Shown: positions 24,132 to 32,076 of the stretch, one piece after another | Layout of the letters: every line of letters starts with the position of its first letter | Numbering within the stretch: the first letter of the stretch is position 1 | NCBI RefSeq assembly: GCF_902459645.1 | Contig: NZ_CABPSK010000002.1 | Location: 868,001 to 932,000, forward strand | Direction of reading: 5' to 3' | From: Pandoraea pneumonica | Lineage (GTDB): Bacteria > Pseudomonadota > Gammaproteobacteria > Burkholderiales > Burkholderiaceae | DNA length: 64,000 nucleotides | Program-made: the position numbers and the translations under genes | The notes under the pieces: model-generated | Database searches by the model: none | What the model saw: the letters and a program-made list of their open reading frames with translations, nothing else | Told to the model about the DNA's origin: nothing

Positions 24132-24734
24132 ATGAAGCTTGCTGTCATCTGGTTGCGCCGCGCGATGTTTCTGATGGGACTCACCGTTTTGCTCGCTGCA
24201 TGCGGCAAGGAAGGTCCGACGTTCCAGAGTCTCGATATCACGGGTAACAAGGAGTTCGCACAGGACTTTTCGTTGCAAGACCCGCAAGGCAAGACGCGCA
24301 CGCTCGCCGATTACAAGGGCAAAGCCGTCGTGATGTTCTTCGGCTACACGCACTGCCCGGATGTTTGCCCGACGACGATGGCCGAACTCAATCAAGTAAT
24401 GCAGAAGCTCGGTCCCGACGCGCAGAACGTGCAGGTGCTGTTCGTGACCGTCGATCCGCAGCGCGATACGGCAGACCTGATGGGGCAGTACGTTCCGGCA
24501 TTCAATCCGTCGTTCGTGGGGCTGCGTCCGGCCGACGATGCGGCATTGAAGCAAGTGACCAAGTCGTTCCGCGTCGTGGTCAACAAGGTCGAGGGCTCGA
24601 CGCCGACGAACTACACCATCGATCACACCGCCGGTATCTATGTCTTCGATCCGAAGGGGCAACTGCGTTTGTTCATGCGTCCGGATGAGCCGGTCGATGC
24701 GATGGCGCAGGATCTGAAGACGCTGTTGAGCTAA
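24132..24734 (+). CDS. SCO1/SenC family copper chaperone, predicted lipoprotein
   Basis: A 200-residue SCO protein that loads copper into the CuA site of subunit II. The N-terminus is a lipoprotein signal ending LLAACGK, so it should be anchored in the inner membrane. The thioredoxin fold has the metal motif HCPDVCPTT (CxxxC), the VTVDPQRDT block and the distal histidine in YTIDHTAGIYVFDP. I use ATG 24132 rather than the TTG two codons upstream. The last 62 bp overlap the 3' end of a convergent gene of unknown function. Confidence 0.93.
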   Translation: MKLAVIWLRRAMFLMGLTVLLAACGKEGPTFQSLDITGNKEFAQDFSLQDPQGKTRTLADYKGKAVVMFFGYTHCPDVCPTTMAELNQVMQKLGPDAQNVQVLFVTVDPQRDTADLMGQYVPAFNPSFVGLRPADDAALKQVTKSFRVVVNKVEGSTPTNYTIDHTAGIYVFDPKGQLRLFMRPDEPVDAMAQDLKTLLS

Positions 24735-25587
24735 TTTCGACGACATCGTCGGGATTCCGCGCCTGCTCCGTCAGGCGCTGTCTGAGCGCGTAGTCCTGAC
24801 TGTGCGACACGGCGGTTTCCGTGCGCGCTTCCAGCCATGATTCGAACTCCGGTGTGAGGCGCAACGACAGCGTGCGAACGTTGTCGTTGCCATGCCGCCA
24901 GCGATCCCAGTGTCGTTGCCAATGTGTGCTGCGCGTATGAAGGCCATCGATATCGTTGGCGCTCACTAGCAGTGTCAATGCATTCAGGCTCGCGCGATGA
25001 ATCGGGTCGTTCGGGCTGCGGCCATCGGCAGCGTCGTGCAGCAACACGCGCAGTCGATCGTTGCTGGACGCGTCATTGCTGTCCGAACGGCCTTGCCCGT
25101 CAGCGTCCGGTGCATTTCCCCCCACATAGTGAAATACGACACGCCGGTTTTCCGGATCGAACACCACCGGCACGCTGGTGCTGTGTCCAAACAGTTGCAG
25201 TACACGCAGCGAAAGCATCAGCGACCGATTGTGCGACTCACTTGGCAACTGCCATGTGGCATCGGACGCCCAGTGTTGCAGCGTCGGCACGGCCTTAATG
25301 CGGCGCTCGATTTCGCCATCGCGGCACGACGCTAGACGTTCCCGCAAATCGACCGCGCCTTCGGCGTGCATGCCAGTGTCGAGAATGGCGTTCAGTGTCA
25401 GCGCCGCGTGCGGCGTGCCGACCACGTCCAGCAGATGACGTAACTCGCGGCCATTGCGGCACTCCACGAGAGCGTCGTCTTCACGACGAGCGACGTAGTT
25501 GAGCAAATCGTGTTTCTGGGGCTGCTGACCGAGTTGGCGCACGCCATTGCTTGCTGTTTGCGCGATACGGTTGGAAATCGAAAACAT
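24673..25587 (-). CDS. Protein of unknown function, tandem paralogue 1
   Basis: A 304-residue protein I do not recognise. It is clearly paralogous to the gene just upstream: both have a YVAR segment followed by GTPHAALxxxxxxDxGM, PTLxxW, LSLRVLQLFxHxTSVPxVFDP with HYVGG/YYAPG, LVxxNDIDG and a C-terminal LxxEFExWLEAR. There is no signal peptide or transmembrane helix. The chosen ATG at 25585-25587 follows GCGAGGTTCTCG, a leader also present at the paralogue; the frame continues upstream into that gene without homology. The 3' end overlaps sco by 62 bp. The pair separates the heme-copper oxidase locus from the bd oxidase operon; a link to respiration is not shown. Confidence 0.7.
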   Translation of the reverse strand: MFSISNRIAQTASNGVRQLGQQPQKHDLLNYVARREDDALVECRNGRELRHLLDVVGTPHAALTLNAILDTGMHAEGAVDLRERLASCRDGEIERRIKAVPTLQHWASDATWQLPSESHNRSLMLSLRVLQLFGHSTSVPVVFDPENRRVVFHYVGGNAPDADGQGRSDSNDASSNDRLRVLLHDAADGRSPNDPIHRASLNALTLLVSANDIDGLHTRSTHWQRHWDRWRHGNDNVRTLSLRLTPEFESWLEARTETAVSHSQDYALRQRLTEQARNPDDVVEISSTASSDPAPSHRPAHPDA

Positions 25588-25615
25588 CGAGAACCTCGCG
25601 AAAAAGTGGGGTGAA

Positions 25616-26431
25616 TCATGCCGTTCGCGGAAGCTCACCGCGATTGATCCCAAACGTACGAAATGAACAGCGTGATACGGCGTTGCCGAGTCGCGCTTCG
25701 AGCCACGCCTCGAATTCCGCCGAGAGTGGCTGAGTGACGGCGCGTACCGTATCGGCGCCGTGCCACCAACAGTCGGCATCGCATTGCCAGAATGGGGAGC
25801 GCTGGGGTTGACCATCGATATCGTTGGTCAGCACGAGTAGATCGAGCGCATTGCGGCTTAGGCTGGCACCGGAGAGGTCGGCGTCACGCGCCTCTGCGGC
25901 ATCGCTCAGTGCTCGCCTTATGCCACCGTCGGCCGGGACGCGGCCTTCCGTGTGCGAACGTCCGGGGGCGTAATAGAAGGTGACGGTTCTGTGTCTTGGG
26001 TCGAATACGATCGGCACACTGGTCGCGTGGGCAAACAGTTGGAGCACGCGCAGCGAGAGGATCAGCGAGTCGTTATTCGGTCCGCCCAGCGATGGCACGG
26101 TGGCCTGATCGAACCAGGCGCGCAGCGTTGGCGTGGCCCGAATGCGCCGTTGCAATTCTCCATCGGGATAGAAAAGTAGCCGTGTAACAAGATCGGCGGC
26201 GCCTCGAGGCAGCATGCCAGCGTCGATCAGGTGCTCCGGGCGTAGTGCCGCGTGCGGCGTGCCGAGAACGAGCTGGAGGAAAGACAGTTGCAATGGTGTG
26301 CGATTGATGATTGCCGCGCCGCGCTGGCTGCGGGCGACATAGTCGAGATACTCGAATGCGGGCGTTGCGTGGCGTTGATCGCACACTCCGCATTGGTTGG
26401 AGGACGGGGCACCCATAAGGGTTGGAAGCAC
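25616..26431 (-). CDS. Protein of unknown function, tandem paralogue 2
   Basis: A 271-residue protein, unrecognised, paralogous to the gene immediately downstream over nearly its whole length (GTPHAAL, LSLRVLQLFAHATSVPIVFDP, LVLTNDIDG, EFEAWLEAR). The N-terminus adds CGVCDQRH, a short cysteine pair absent from the other copy. GTG 26431 is preferred because ACGAGGTTCGCC before it matches the leader of the paralogue; ATG 26416 is the alternative. The two genes are 28 bp apart and probably cotranscribed from a promoter in the gap before the cydX terminator. Confidence 0.7.
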   Translation of the reverse strand: MLPTLMGAPSSNQCGVCDQRHATPAFEYLDYVARSQRGAAIINRTPLQLSFLQLVLGTPHAALRPEHLIDAGMLPRGAADLVTRLLFYPDGELQRRIRATPTLRAWFDQATVPSLGGPNNDSLILSLRVLQLFAHATSVPIVFDPRHRTVTFYYAPGRSHTEGRVPADGGIRRALSDAAEARDADLSGASLSRNALDLLVLTNDIDGQPQRSPFWQCDADCWWHGADTVRAVTQPLSAEFEAWLEARLGNAVSRCSFRTFGINRGELPRTA

Positions 26432-26533
26432 GGCGAACCTCGTTTCGTCGGTCAGGGAGTCGCAACGTTACTGAGGGTTCATCGCTCCAGCTTGGCCGCC
26501 AGACCGCCAATTTCGTTCTTTGTGCGTGCAAAG

Positions 26534-26560
26534 AAAAAACGCGCCCCGAGGGGCGCGTTT
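26534..26560 (-). terminator. Rho-independent terminator of the cydPABX operon
   Basis: Arms AAACGCGCCCC (26537-26547) and GGGGCGCGTTT (26550-26560) form a strong hairpin; read on the minus strand it is followed by a run of six T residues. It sits just after cydX. Confidence 0.85.
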
Positions 26561-26593
26561 GCATTGCTATGTTTAGCCAGTCAATGCCGAGGC

Positions 26594-26710
26594 TTAGCTG
26601 CCTTCCTGACTGCGCCGTTCGAGATCGTCATGCGCTTCGAACCACATCACGTTGATGATGCCGAACGCGAGCGCGAGGCCAAGGCCGAGAACCCAAGAGA
26701 AATACCACAT
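26594..26710 (-). CDS. cydX: Cytochrome bd small subunit CydX (38 aa)
   Basis: A 38-residue single-helix protein beginning MWYFSWVLGLGLALAFGIIN and ending in an acidic VMWFEAHDDLE tail, the standard CydX/YbgT pattern. CydX packs against CydA and stabilises the hemes of the bd quinol oxidase. The ATG at 26708-26710 follows AAGGAG. It lies 15 bp downstream of cydB on the same strand and is followed by the operon terminator. Confidence 0.93.
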   Translation of the reverse strand: MWYFSWVLGLGLALAFGIINVMWFEAHDDLERRSQEGS

Positions 26711-26725
26711 GTCGCAACTCCTTGA

Positions 26726-27868
26726 TCAGTACATCGTGTGCGGGTTTTCGTTGACCTCTTCGAGTGTCACGCGTCCGCGAATCACGCGGTACACCCAGCC
26801 GGTGTAAGCGAGCACGATCGGCAAGAAGACAACGACGGCGATCAGCATGATTTGCAGCGTGAGCTGGCTCGAACTGGCATCCCACAGCGTAAGGCTGCTA
26901 CCCGGCGCGGTGGCCGACGGCATCACGAACGGGAACATCGAGAAGCCCGCCGTGAGGATGATGCCAGCCATCATCAGCCCGGTGATCACGAACGTCCATG
27001 CATAGGCGCGGCTGGTGGCCAGCAACGCCGCCAGCAATGCACACAGGCACGCGACGACGGGGGCGGCGATCATCCACGGATACGTGTGGTAGTTCGTGAG
27101 CCACAACCCCGGGCCCGTGGTGACTTGCTTCATCAACGGGTTAGCCGGTGAGTCGGTCGGCCCCATCTGCGTGATGGCGAACCCGTCCACATGCGTGGCC
27201 ACGAGTACACCCGCGACGAGGAACAGCAACAACGTGCCCAACGCGGTCATCCGCATGATGCGGCCTGCGCGTTCGGCCACCAGCGGGTCGGCCTTCATGC
27301 GCAAGTGCGCCGCACCGTGCGTCACCAGCATCAGCACGCTCACCAGCCCGCACAGCAGCGCGAACGGGTTGAGCAGTGCCCAGAACGAGCCGGTGTAGGT
27401 CGAGCGCAGCGTGTTGTCGTACGAGAACGGCAGGCCGAGCAGCAGATTGCCGAAGGCCACGCCGAACACCAGCGACGGCACGACGCTGCCCACGAACAGC
27501 GCCCAGTCCCACGACGTACGCCAACGCGGGCTCGGTAGCTTATTGCGATAGTCGAAGCCGACGGGACGCAAGAACAACGCGAACAGCACGAGCAGCAGCG
27601 CCCAGTACAGGCCTGAGAACGCGGCGGCATACACGAGCGGCCACGCGGCAAACATCGCGCCGCCGGCCGTCACGAACCAGACCTGATTGCCTTCCCACGT
27701 CGGTGCAACGGTGTTGATGATGACGCGGCGCTCCGCGTCGGTCTTGCCGAGGAAAGGCAGCAGCGTGCCGGTGCCCATGTCGAAGCCGTCGAAGAAGGCG
27801 AAGCCGATCAGCAGCACGCCGATGAGCACCCACCAGATCAGCTTGAGTACGGTGTAATCGATCATCAT
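26726..27868 (-). CDS. cydB: Cytochrome bd quinol oxidase subunit II
   Basis: A 380-residue membrane protein with about nine transmembrane helices, the heme-free partner of CydA in the bd oxidase that oxidises quinol with oxygen. Typical blocks are [24 protein letters not shown] at the start, [47 protein letters not shown] (family signature segment) and the C-terminal [11 protein letters not shown]. Two in-frame ATGs are adjacent at the start. It is 21 bp downstream of cydA. Confidence 0.96.
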   Translation of the reverse strand: MMIDYTVLKLIWWVLIGVLLIGFAFFDGFDMGTGTLLPFLGKTDAERRVIINTVAPTWEGNQVWFVTAGGAMFAAWPLVYAAAFSGLYWALLLVLFALFLRPVGFDYRNKLPSPRWRTSWDWALFVGSVVPSLVFGVAFGNLLLGLPFSYDNTLRSTYTGSFWALLNPFALLCGLVSVLMLVTHGAAHLRMKADPLVAERAGRIMRMTALGTLLLFLVAGVLVATHVDGFAITQMGPTDSPANPLMKQVTTGPGLWLTNYHTYPWMIAAPVVACLCALLAALLATSRAYAWTFVITGLMMAGIILTAGFSMFPFVMPSATAPGSSLTLWDASSSQLTLQIMLIAVVVFLPIVLAYTGWVYRVIRGRVTLEEVNENPHTMY

Positions 27869-27889
27869 GATGTGGTTTCTCCCTGACGA

Positions 27890-29491
27890 TCAGACCGAGG
27901 CCGGGCGGTCGCGGCCAATGGCCCCGCTCGCACCGTCTTCCGTCTCGAAGTGGTAGCGGCCGGTGTGCAGCGACGACGGGCCGAGCTTGACGTACTTCAC
28001 CATCAGGAACATCTCGATGATCAGCAACGCGGTGTAGAAGATGATGAAACCCGCGAGACTCAGATACAGATCGCCTGCCGAGAGCGACGACGTCGAGAGA
28101 TGGGTTGGCAAGATGCCAGCGATGGTCCACGGCTGACGGCCCATTTCGGCAACGATCCAACCGAATTCAGCGGCAAGCCATGGCAGCGGAATCGCCCAGA
28201 CCGTCCAGCGCAGGAACCACGCCGAGCGCGGCTTGAGCAGGCGACGACGCGCGCACAGCCAGAAGGCCCACAGGAACGTGAACAGGAACAGGAAGCCCAG
28301 GCCGACCATGATGCGGAACGACCAGAACACGGGCGCGACTGGCGGGATGGTGTCGTTCGCGGCCATGTGGATCTGTTCCGGCGTGGCATCGACGACGTTC
28401 GGCGTGTACTTCTTGAGCAGCAGGCCGTAGCCCAGATCGTCCTTGTACTTGTCGAACTCGGCGCGCACCGCGGGCGACGTGTCGCCGTTGCGCAGCTTCT
28501 CGAGCGCAGCGAAGGCGATCATGCCGCGCTTGATGTTGTCCTTGTGTTCGTCACGCAGTTGCGTGAGACCGATCACCGGCGTGTCGACCGAGCGCGTGGC
28601 AATCAGGCCCATCGCCCAAGGAATCTTCACCGCAAAATCGGTGCGCTCTTCCTTCTGGTTCGGGAAACCGAACAGCGTGAACGATGCAGGCGGCTTGGCG
28701 GTTTCCCACTCGGCTTCGATGGCGGCGAGCTTGACCTTCTGCACTTCACCCGTGGTGTAGCCCGATTCGTCGCCAAGCACGATCACCGAGAGCGTCGACG
28801 CGAGACCGAAACCGGCGGCCACCGCGAACGAGCGCAGGGCGAACGGTACGTCGCGGCGCTTGAGCAGATACCACGCCGAGATGCCGAGCACGAACATCGC
28901 GGCGGTCACGTAACCGGCCGAGAGCGTGTGCACGAACTTCACCTGCGCGACCGGGTTGAAGATCACGTCCCAGATGCTGTTCAACTCCATGCGCATGGTC
29001 TCGTAGTTGAAGTGCGCGCCGACCGGATTGTTCATCCAGCCGTTGGCCACGAGAATCCACAACGCCGAGAGGTTCGAGCCGAGTGCCACCGCGAATGTGG
29101 TGGCCAAGTGGCCGATGCGCGAGAGCTTGTTCCAGCCGAAGAAGAACAGGCCGACGAACGTGGCTTCGAGGAAGAACGCCATCAGGCCTTCAATGGCCAG
29201 TGGCACCCCGAAGATGTCGCCGACGTAGTGCGAGTAGTACGCCCAATTGGTGCCGAACTGGAATTCGAGCGTGAGACCGGTGGTCACGCCCATGGCGAAG
29301 TTGATCAGGAAGAGCTTGCCCCAGAACTGGGTCATGTCCTTGTAGATCTGCTTGCCGGTCATCACGTAGACCGACTCCATGATGACAAGCAGCCACGACA
29401 GGCCCAACGTTAGCGGGACGAACAGAAAGTGATACAGCGCCGTTATGGCGAACTGCAAGCGCGAGAGGTCAACGACTTCGCTACTGATCAT
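27890..29491 (-). CDS. cydA: Cytochrome bd quinol oxidase subunit I (long Q-loop type)
   Basis: A 533-residue subunit carrying hemes b558, b595 and d. It begins with LSRLQFAITALYHFLFVPLTLGLS, where the histidine is a heme ligand, and contains the GRQPW motif of the quinol site. The periplasmic Q-loop between about residues 245 and 385 is extended, which places it in the E. coli-like long-loop group rather than the short-loop CIO type. ATG 29491 follows AAGGTG; a GTG three codons upstream is also in frame. The 5' end overlaps the cydP gene by 11 bp. Confidence 0.95.
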   Translation of the reverse strand: MISSEVVDLSRLQFAITALYHFLFVPLTLGLSWLLVIMESVYVMTGKQIYKDMTQFWGKLFLINFAMGVTTGLTLEFQFGTNWAYYSHYVGDIFGVPLAIEGLMAFFLEATFVGLFFFGWNKLSRIGHLATTFAVALGSNLSALWILVANGWMNNPVGAHFNYETMRMELNSIWDVIFNPVAQVKFVHTLSAGYVTAAMFVLGISAWYLLKRRDVPFALRSFAVAAGFGLASTLSVIVLGDESGYTTGEVQKVKLAAIEAEWETAKPPASFTLFGFPNQKEERTDFAVKIPWAMGLIATRSVDTPVIGLTQLRDEHKDNIKRGMIAFAALEKLRNGDTSPAVRAEFDKYKDDLGYGLLLKKYTPNVVDATPEQIHMAANDTIPPVAPVFWSFRIMVGLGFLFLFTFLWAFWLCARRRLLKPRSAWFLRWTVWAIPLPWLAAEFGWIVAEMGRQPWTIAGILPTHLSTSSLSAGDLYLSLAGFIIFYTALLIIEMFLMVKYVKLGPSSLHTGRYHFETEDGASGAIGRDRPASV

Positions 29492-29792
29492 GGCGGACAC
29501 CTTGACTGGGGGTGGGGGATGGCGTTTTGTCGGCTGACGGCCCGATCAGGGCACGAGCCACGACGTCCGGCGGCAAGTACATGTGCTTGGCCATCGGGGC
29601 GTCGAAGAACGCGTTCTTAAGAATGAAAAGGAGTACTACCTTGATCGCGAGCACGATCAAGATTTCGAGCATGAAACGGGAAGGGCGGGTACGCCATCGC
29701 CGGATTAGCCACGCGACGAGGGCGGAATGCGCCACCGCCGGCGTGGTTGCCGTGGCGGGAGGCTTCGGACTGCTAGGAGAGTGGGTGTCCAT
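29481..29792 (-). CDS. cydP: Small membrane protein of the cyd operon, CydP-like
   Basis: A 103-residue protein with a proline-rich N-terminus (THSPSSPKPPATATTP), one transmembrane helix (FMLEILIVLAIKVVLLFILK) and a short tail starting NAFFDAPMAKHM. The tail pattern is that of CydP, annotated as a small subunit or accessory factor of proteobacterial bd oxidases. The ATG at 29790-29792 follows CAGGAG. It overlaps the cydA start, so translation is probably coupled, and it is the first gene of the operon. Confidence 0.78.
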   Translation of the reverse strand: MDTHSPSSPKPPATATTPAVAHSALVAWLIRRWRTRPSRFMLEILIVLAIKVVLLFILKNAFFDAPMAKHMYLPPDVVARALIGPSADKTPSPTPSQGVRHDQ

Positions 29793-30126
29793 CCGTGACG
29801 GCTCCTGGCGTCGAGAGTCGGTGTGTTGGGAACAGCGTCGACTCTCGCGGCATTGTGCCTTATCGCTTAAAAATGTCAAACCGCAGCGCACTGGGGGCAG
29901 ATAACACGCGGATGACACCCGATCGATGCGGATCGGCTGCCTTGGGGCAGCACAGGGGCAGCGGGTTCGAGACTAGGGTCCGGCGCGTCGAACGGCCCCC
30001 GGGGCCGTCCTTCGCACGTAGCATGGCCACGTACGGACCGATTCTATCGACCGGTCAGCCGGTAGACCTTGCGATGCATCAAGTCCTAAGCAAATGACGG
30101 GTGAACTTGGGCGGACGCCAGAAAAC
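29793..30126. other. Intergenic region between cydP and rpoH
   Basis: This stretch holds the leftward cyd promoter near 29850-29877; the rpoH terminator lies just beyond its right-hand edge. Between them, about 29885-30126, I see no gene with a ribosome binding site and no RNA structure I recognise; it includes a GC-rich GGCCCCCGGGGCCG palindrome near 29995. Confidence 0.5.
29850..29877 (-). promoter_or_regulatory. Predicted sigma-70 promoter of the cydPABX operon
   Basis: On the minus strand a perfect -35 TTGACA (29877-29872) is followed after 16 bp by CACAAT (29855-29850), a fair -10. Transcription would start about 50 bp before cydP. I see no clear FNR or ArcA site. Confidence 0.5.
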
Positions 30127-30158
30127 AAAAAGCCCCGCGACGGATCGCGGGGCTTTTT
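30127..30158 (-). terminator. Rho-independent terminator of rpoH
   Basis: AAAAAGCCCCGCGA pairs with TCGCGGGGCTTTTT around a 4-base CGGA loop, a 14-bp stem with a T-run on either strand. It lies 30 bp after the rpoH stop and could also stop transcription from the other side. Confidence 0.9.
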
Positions 30159-30188
30159 GCGGGGAGCGGGCTGCGGCTTAAGTGTGGA

Positions 30189-31127
30189 TTAAGCGAACGC
30201 TTGCAGTGCACCCTTCATCTTCTTCATGGCGGCGGTCTCGATCTGACGGATGCGCTCGGCAGAAACGCCGAATTCGTCGGCCAGTTCGTGCAGCGTGGCG
30301 CCGCCGCTGCCGTCGTCTTCGACCGACAGCCAGCGCGCTTCGATGATGCGGCGGCTGCGCGGGTCCAGACGGGCGAGGGCGGTTTGCAGACCGTCGCTTT
30401 GCAGATGATCGCGTTCGCGCGCGGCGATCACTGCCGTCGGCTCTTGATGCGAGTCGGCAAGGTAAGCGATCGGGGCGAAGCTCGCGCTGTCGCTGTCGTC
30501 GCTATGCCCTTCGAGGGCGATATCGCCGCCGGACATACGCGTTTCCATCTCGATGACGTCTTCGCGCTTCACATTCAGATCGCGGGCGACCTGATCGATT
30601 TCTTCCGGGGTGAACGCCTGCAAGCCTTGCTTCTGGCTGCGCAGGTTAAAGAACAGCTTGCGCTGGGCCTTGGTCGTGGCGACCTTCACGGTGCGCCAGT
30701 TCTTCAGCACGTACTCGTGAATTTCGGCCTTGATCCAGTGCATGGCATACGACACGAGCCGCACGCCCTGCGTGGGGTCGAAGCGTTTGACTGCCTTCAT
30801 CAGGCCGATGTTGCCTTCCTGAATCAGGTCGGCATGCGGCAGCCCATAGCCGAGGTAGTTACGCGCGATCGAGACCACCAGACGCAAGTGCGAGAGCACG
30901 AGCTGGCGGGCGGCGTCGAGATCGTCGTTATCGCGCAGACGCTTGGCGAGCGACTGCTCTTCCTCGGCGGTCAGCAGCGGAATACGGTGAACAGCCTGAA
31001 TGTAGCTGTCGATGTTGCCCAGACTGCCCGGCAGCATCAATGCCGACGGGGCGAGAGCAAGGGCACGAGAATTCGGCGCCGTGCCGGTGGCCGGCGTCGT
31101 CGGATGCAAAGTGGCGGCAGTACTCAA
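30189..31127 (-). CDS. rpoH: RNA polymerase heat-shock sigma factor (sigma-32)
   Basis: A 312-residue sigma-70-family factor that directs transcription of heat-shock genes. Region 2 is visible as SHLRLVVSIARNYLGYGLPHADLIQEGNIGLMKAVKRFDP, and the sigma-32 RpoH box lies in the QKQGLQAFTPEEI segment. Region 4.2 ends with FGVSAERIRQIETAAMKKMK. About 35 residues precede region 1.2. No upstream ATG exists: the start is TTG at 31125-31127, eight bases after AGGAG, an unusual start codon that may limit translation. A perfect CIRCE element 36 bp upstream implies HrcA control, so two heat-shock systems are linked here. Confidence 0.95.
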   Translation of the reverse strand: MSTAATLHPTTPATGTAPNSRALALAPSALMLPGSLGNIDSYIQAVHRIPLLTAEEEQSLAKRLRDNDDLDAARQLVLSHLRLVVSIARNYLGYGLPHADLIQEGNIGLMKAVKRFDPTQGVRLVSYAMHWIKAEIHEYVLKNWRTVKVATTKAQRKLFFNLRSQKQGLQAFTPEEIDQVARDLNVKREDVIEMETRMSGGDIALEGHSDDSDSASFAPIAYLADSHQEPTAVIAARERDHLQSDGLQTALARLDPRSRRIIEARWLSVEDDGSGGATLHELADEFGVSAERIRQIETAAMKKMKGALQAFA

Positions 31128-31162
31128 GTGGTGGACTCCTGGTTAGCCTCTGGGAAAGCATT

Positions 31163-31189
31163 TTAGCACTCTCTCCAGACGAGTGCTAA
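31163..31189. promoter_or_regulatory. CIRCE element (HrcA operator) at the rpoH promoter
   Basis: TTAGCACTC, nine bases, then GAGTGCTAA: an exact match to the CIRCE consensus bound by the HrcA repressor. On the minus strand it overlaps a plausible promoter (TTAGCA, 18 bp, TAAAAT) for rpoH, so HrcA bound here would block transcription. Confidence 0.92.
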
Positions 31190-31350
31190 AGACGTTAGAA
31201 CCCTTACTGGGCGGGAAGTTTCCGAGGTCTCGGGGTTTTCCAGCAGCCCCGGGGTTCCGGGAAAAGTCACTGGCGCAAACGTGACCTGGATGGTGTAAAT
31301 TGCAACCCAAGTCGCGTGTGTTCAGGTGTCGGCGAGACGGGGAGGTCAGC

Positions 31351-31734
31351 ATGGCTGGGAAGCATATCGACGCAATACGAGAGCTCGAAGCGGCGCGGTT
31401 TTCCGCGATGGTCGAGGTCGATGTCGAAAAACTGGACTCACTTCTGGCCGATGGCGTTCGATACGTGCATTCGAACGGCAAATGCGAAACAAAACAGCAA
31501 TTTCTGGGGGCGCTCACGTCCGGACGCCGCCGCTATCTCGACATTCAGCCGTCGGATCAGCAATTGCATCAGTTCGGCGACACCGTCGTCGTGATCGGGA
31601 AGCTTCTGGTCGAGTTGGAGACGGCGACCGGCTCGCTGGAATCGCAGATGATCTACACCGCGGTCCATGTGCGCGAGGCCGAAGCCTGGCGCCTCATCTC
31701 ATGGCAGGCAACGCGTATGGCGTCGGCCGAGTAA
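31351..31734 (+). CDS. NTF2-like/DUF4440 family protein
   Basis: A 127-residue protein with the SnoaL/NTF2-like cone fold pattern typical of DUF4440: a helical start (AIRELEAARFSAMVEVDVEKLDSLLADGVRYVHSNG), a KQQFLGAL helix and a beta-sheet C-terminal half ending AEAWRLISWQATRM. Family members are small ligand-binding proteins or ketosteroid-isomerase-like enzymes; no catalytic residues can be assigned. The ATG follows GGAGGT at 31341. It is a single gene between rpoH and a repeat array; function unknown. Confidence 0.8.
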   Translation: MAGKHIDAIRELEAARFSAMVEVDVEKLDSLLADGVRYVHSNGKCETKQQFLGALTSGRRRYLDIQPSDQQLHQFGDTVVVIGKLLVELETATGSLESQMIYTAVHVREAEAWRLISWQATRMASAE

Positions 31735-31980
31735 GCGCCACGGGGCTTGCCGCTTAGCGCGGTTCGCCGGGCGCCACGTGCTCATCTGGCCGACACATCG
31801 GCCGTCCCTCTGACACGCTTCGCGCGTGAACTCCAAAGCAGAAGATTTGATGTGTTTCGGGATGAAATGTTCCGGAAATATCGATATTTTGGCGAAAAAT
31901 CTTGATATCACCGATATTCGGGCGGCGGGACCTGCTTGTGGCCGGAAATCGGCCGGATGGGGCGGGCGCTTCGCCTGTTA
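31735..31980. other. Convergent intergenic region with short palindromes
   Basis: No gene is supported here. It contains a GGCCGA/TCGGCC hairpin near 31788-31803, possibly a terminator without a T-run for the NTF2-like gene. There is an unusually AT-rich stretch with the perfect 14-bp palindrome AAATATCGATATTT (31876-31889) and further GATATC/GATATT words up to 31917. Both flanking genes converge on it, so promoter function is not expected. Confidence 0.5.
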
Positions 31981-32052
31981 GCCCGCTAGCCCGCTAGCCC
32001 GTAAGTCCATCAGTCCGTCAGTCCGTCAGTCCTTTAGCCCGCTAGTCCGGTT
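31981..32052. repeat. Degenerate octamer array, nine units
   Basis: Nine consecutive 8-bp units in exact register: GCCCGCTA twice, GCCCGTAA, GTCCATCA, GTCCGTCA twice, GTCCTTTA, GCCCGCTA, GTCCGGTT. The consensus is GYCCGYHA. Units share the invariant G at position 1 and CC at 3-4 and vary in the second half. It lies between the 3' ends of two convergent genes; this type of tract is prone to copy-number change. Confidence 0.85.
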
Positions 32053-32076
32053 GGACGGTGGCTCGTCTGCCTCGTT

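Noticed and set aside
27950-29413. 487-codon antisense frame over cydA
   Set aside because: Reverse shadow of cydA with Arg/Glu/His-rich low-complexity sequence and no start signal.
31981-32052. CRISPR array
   Set aside because: The units are only 8 bp, contiguous and without spacers, and no cas gene is present.
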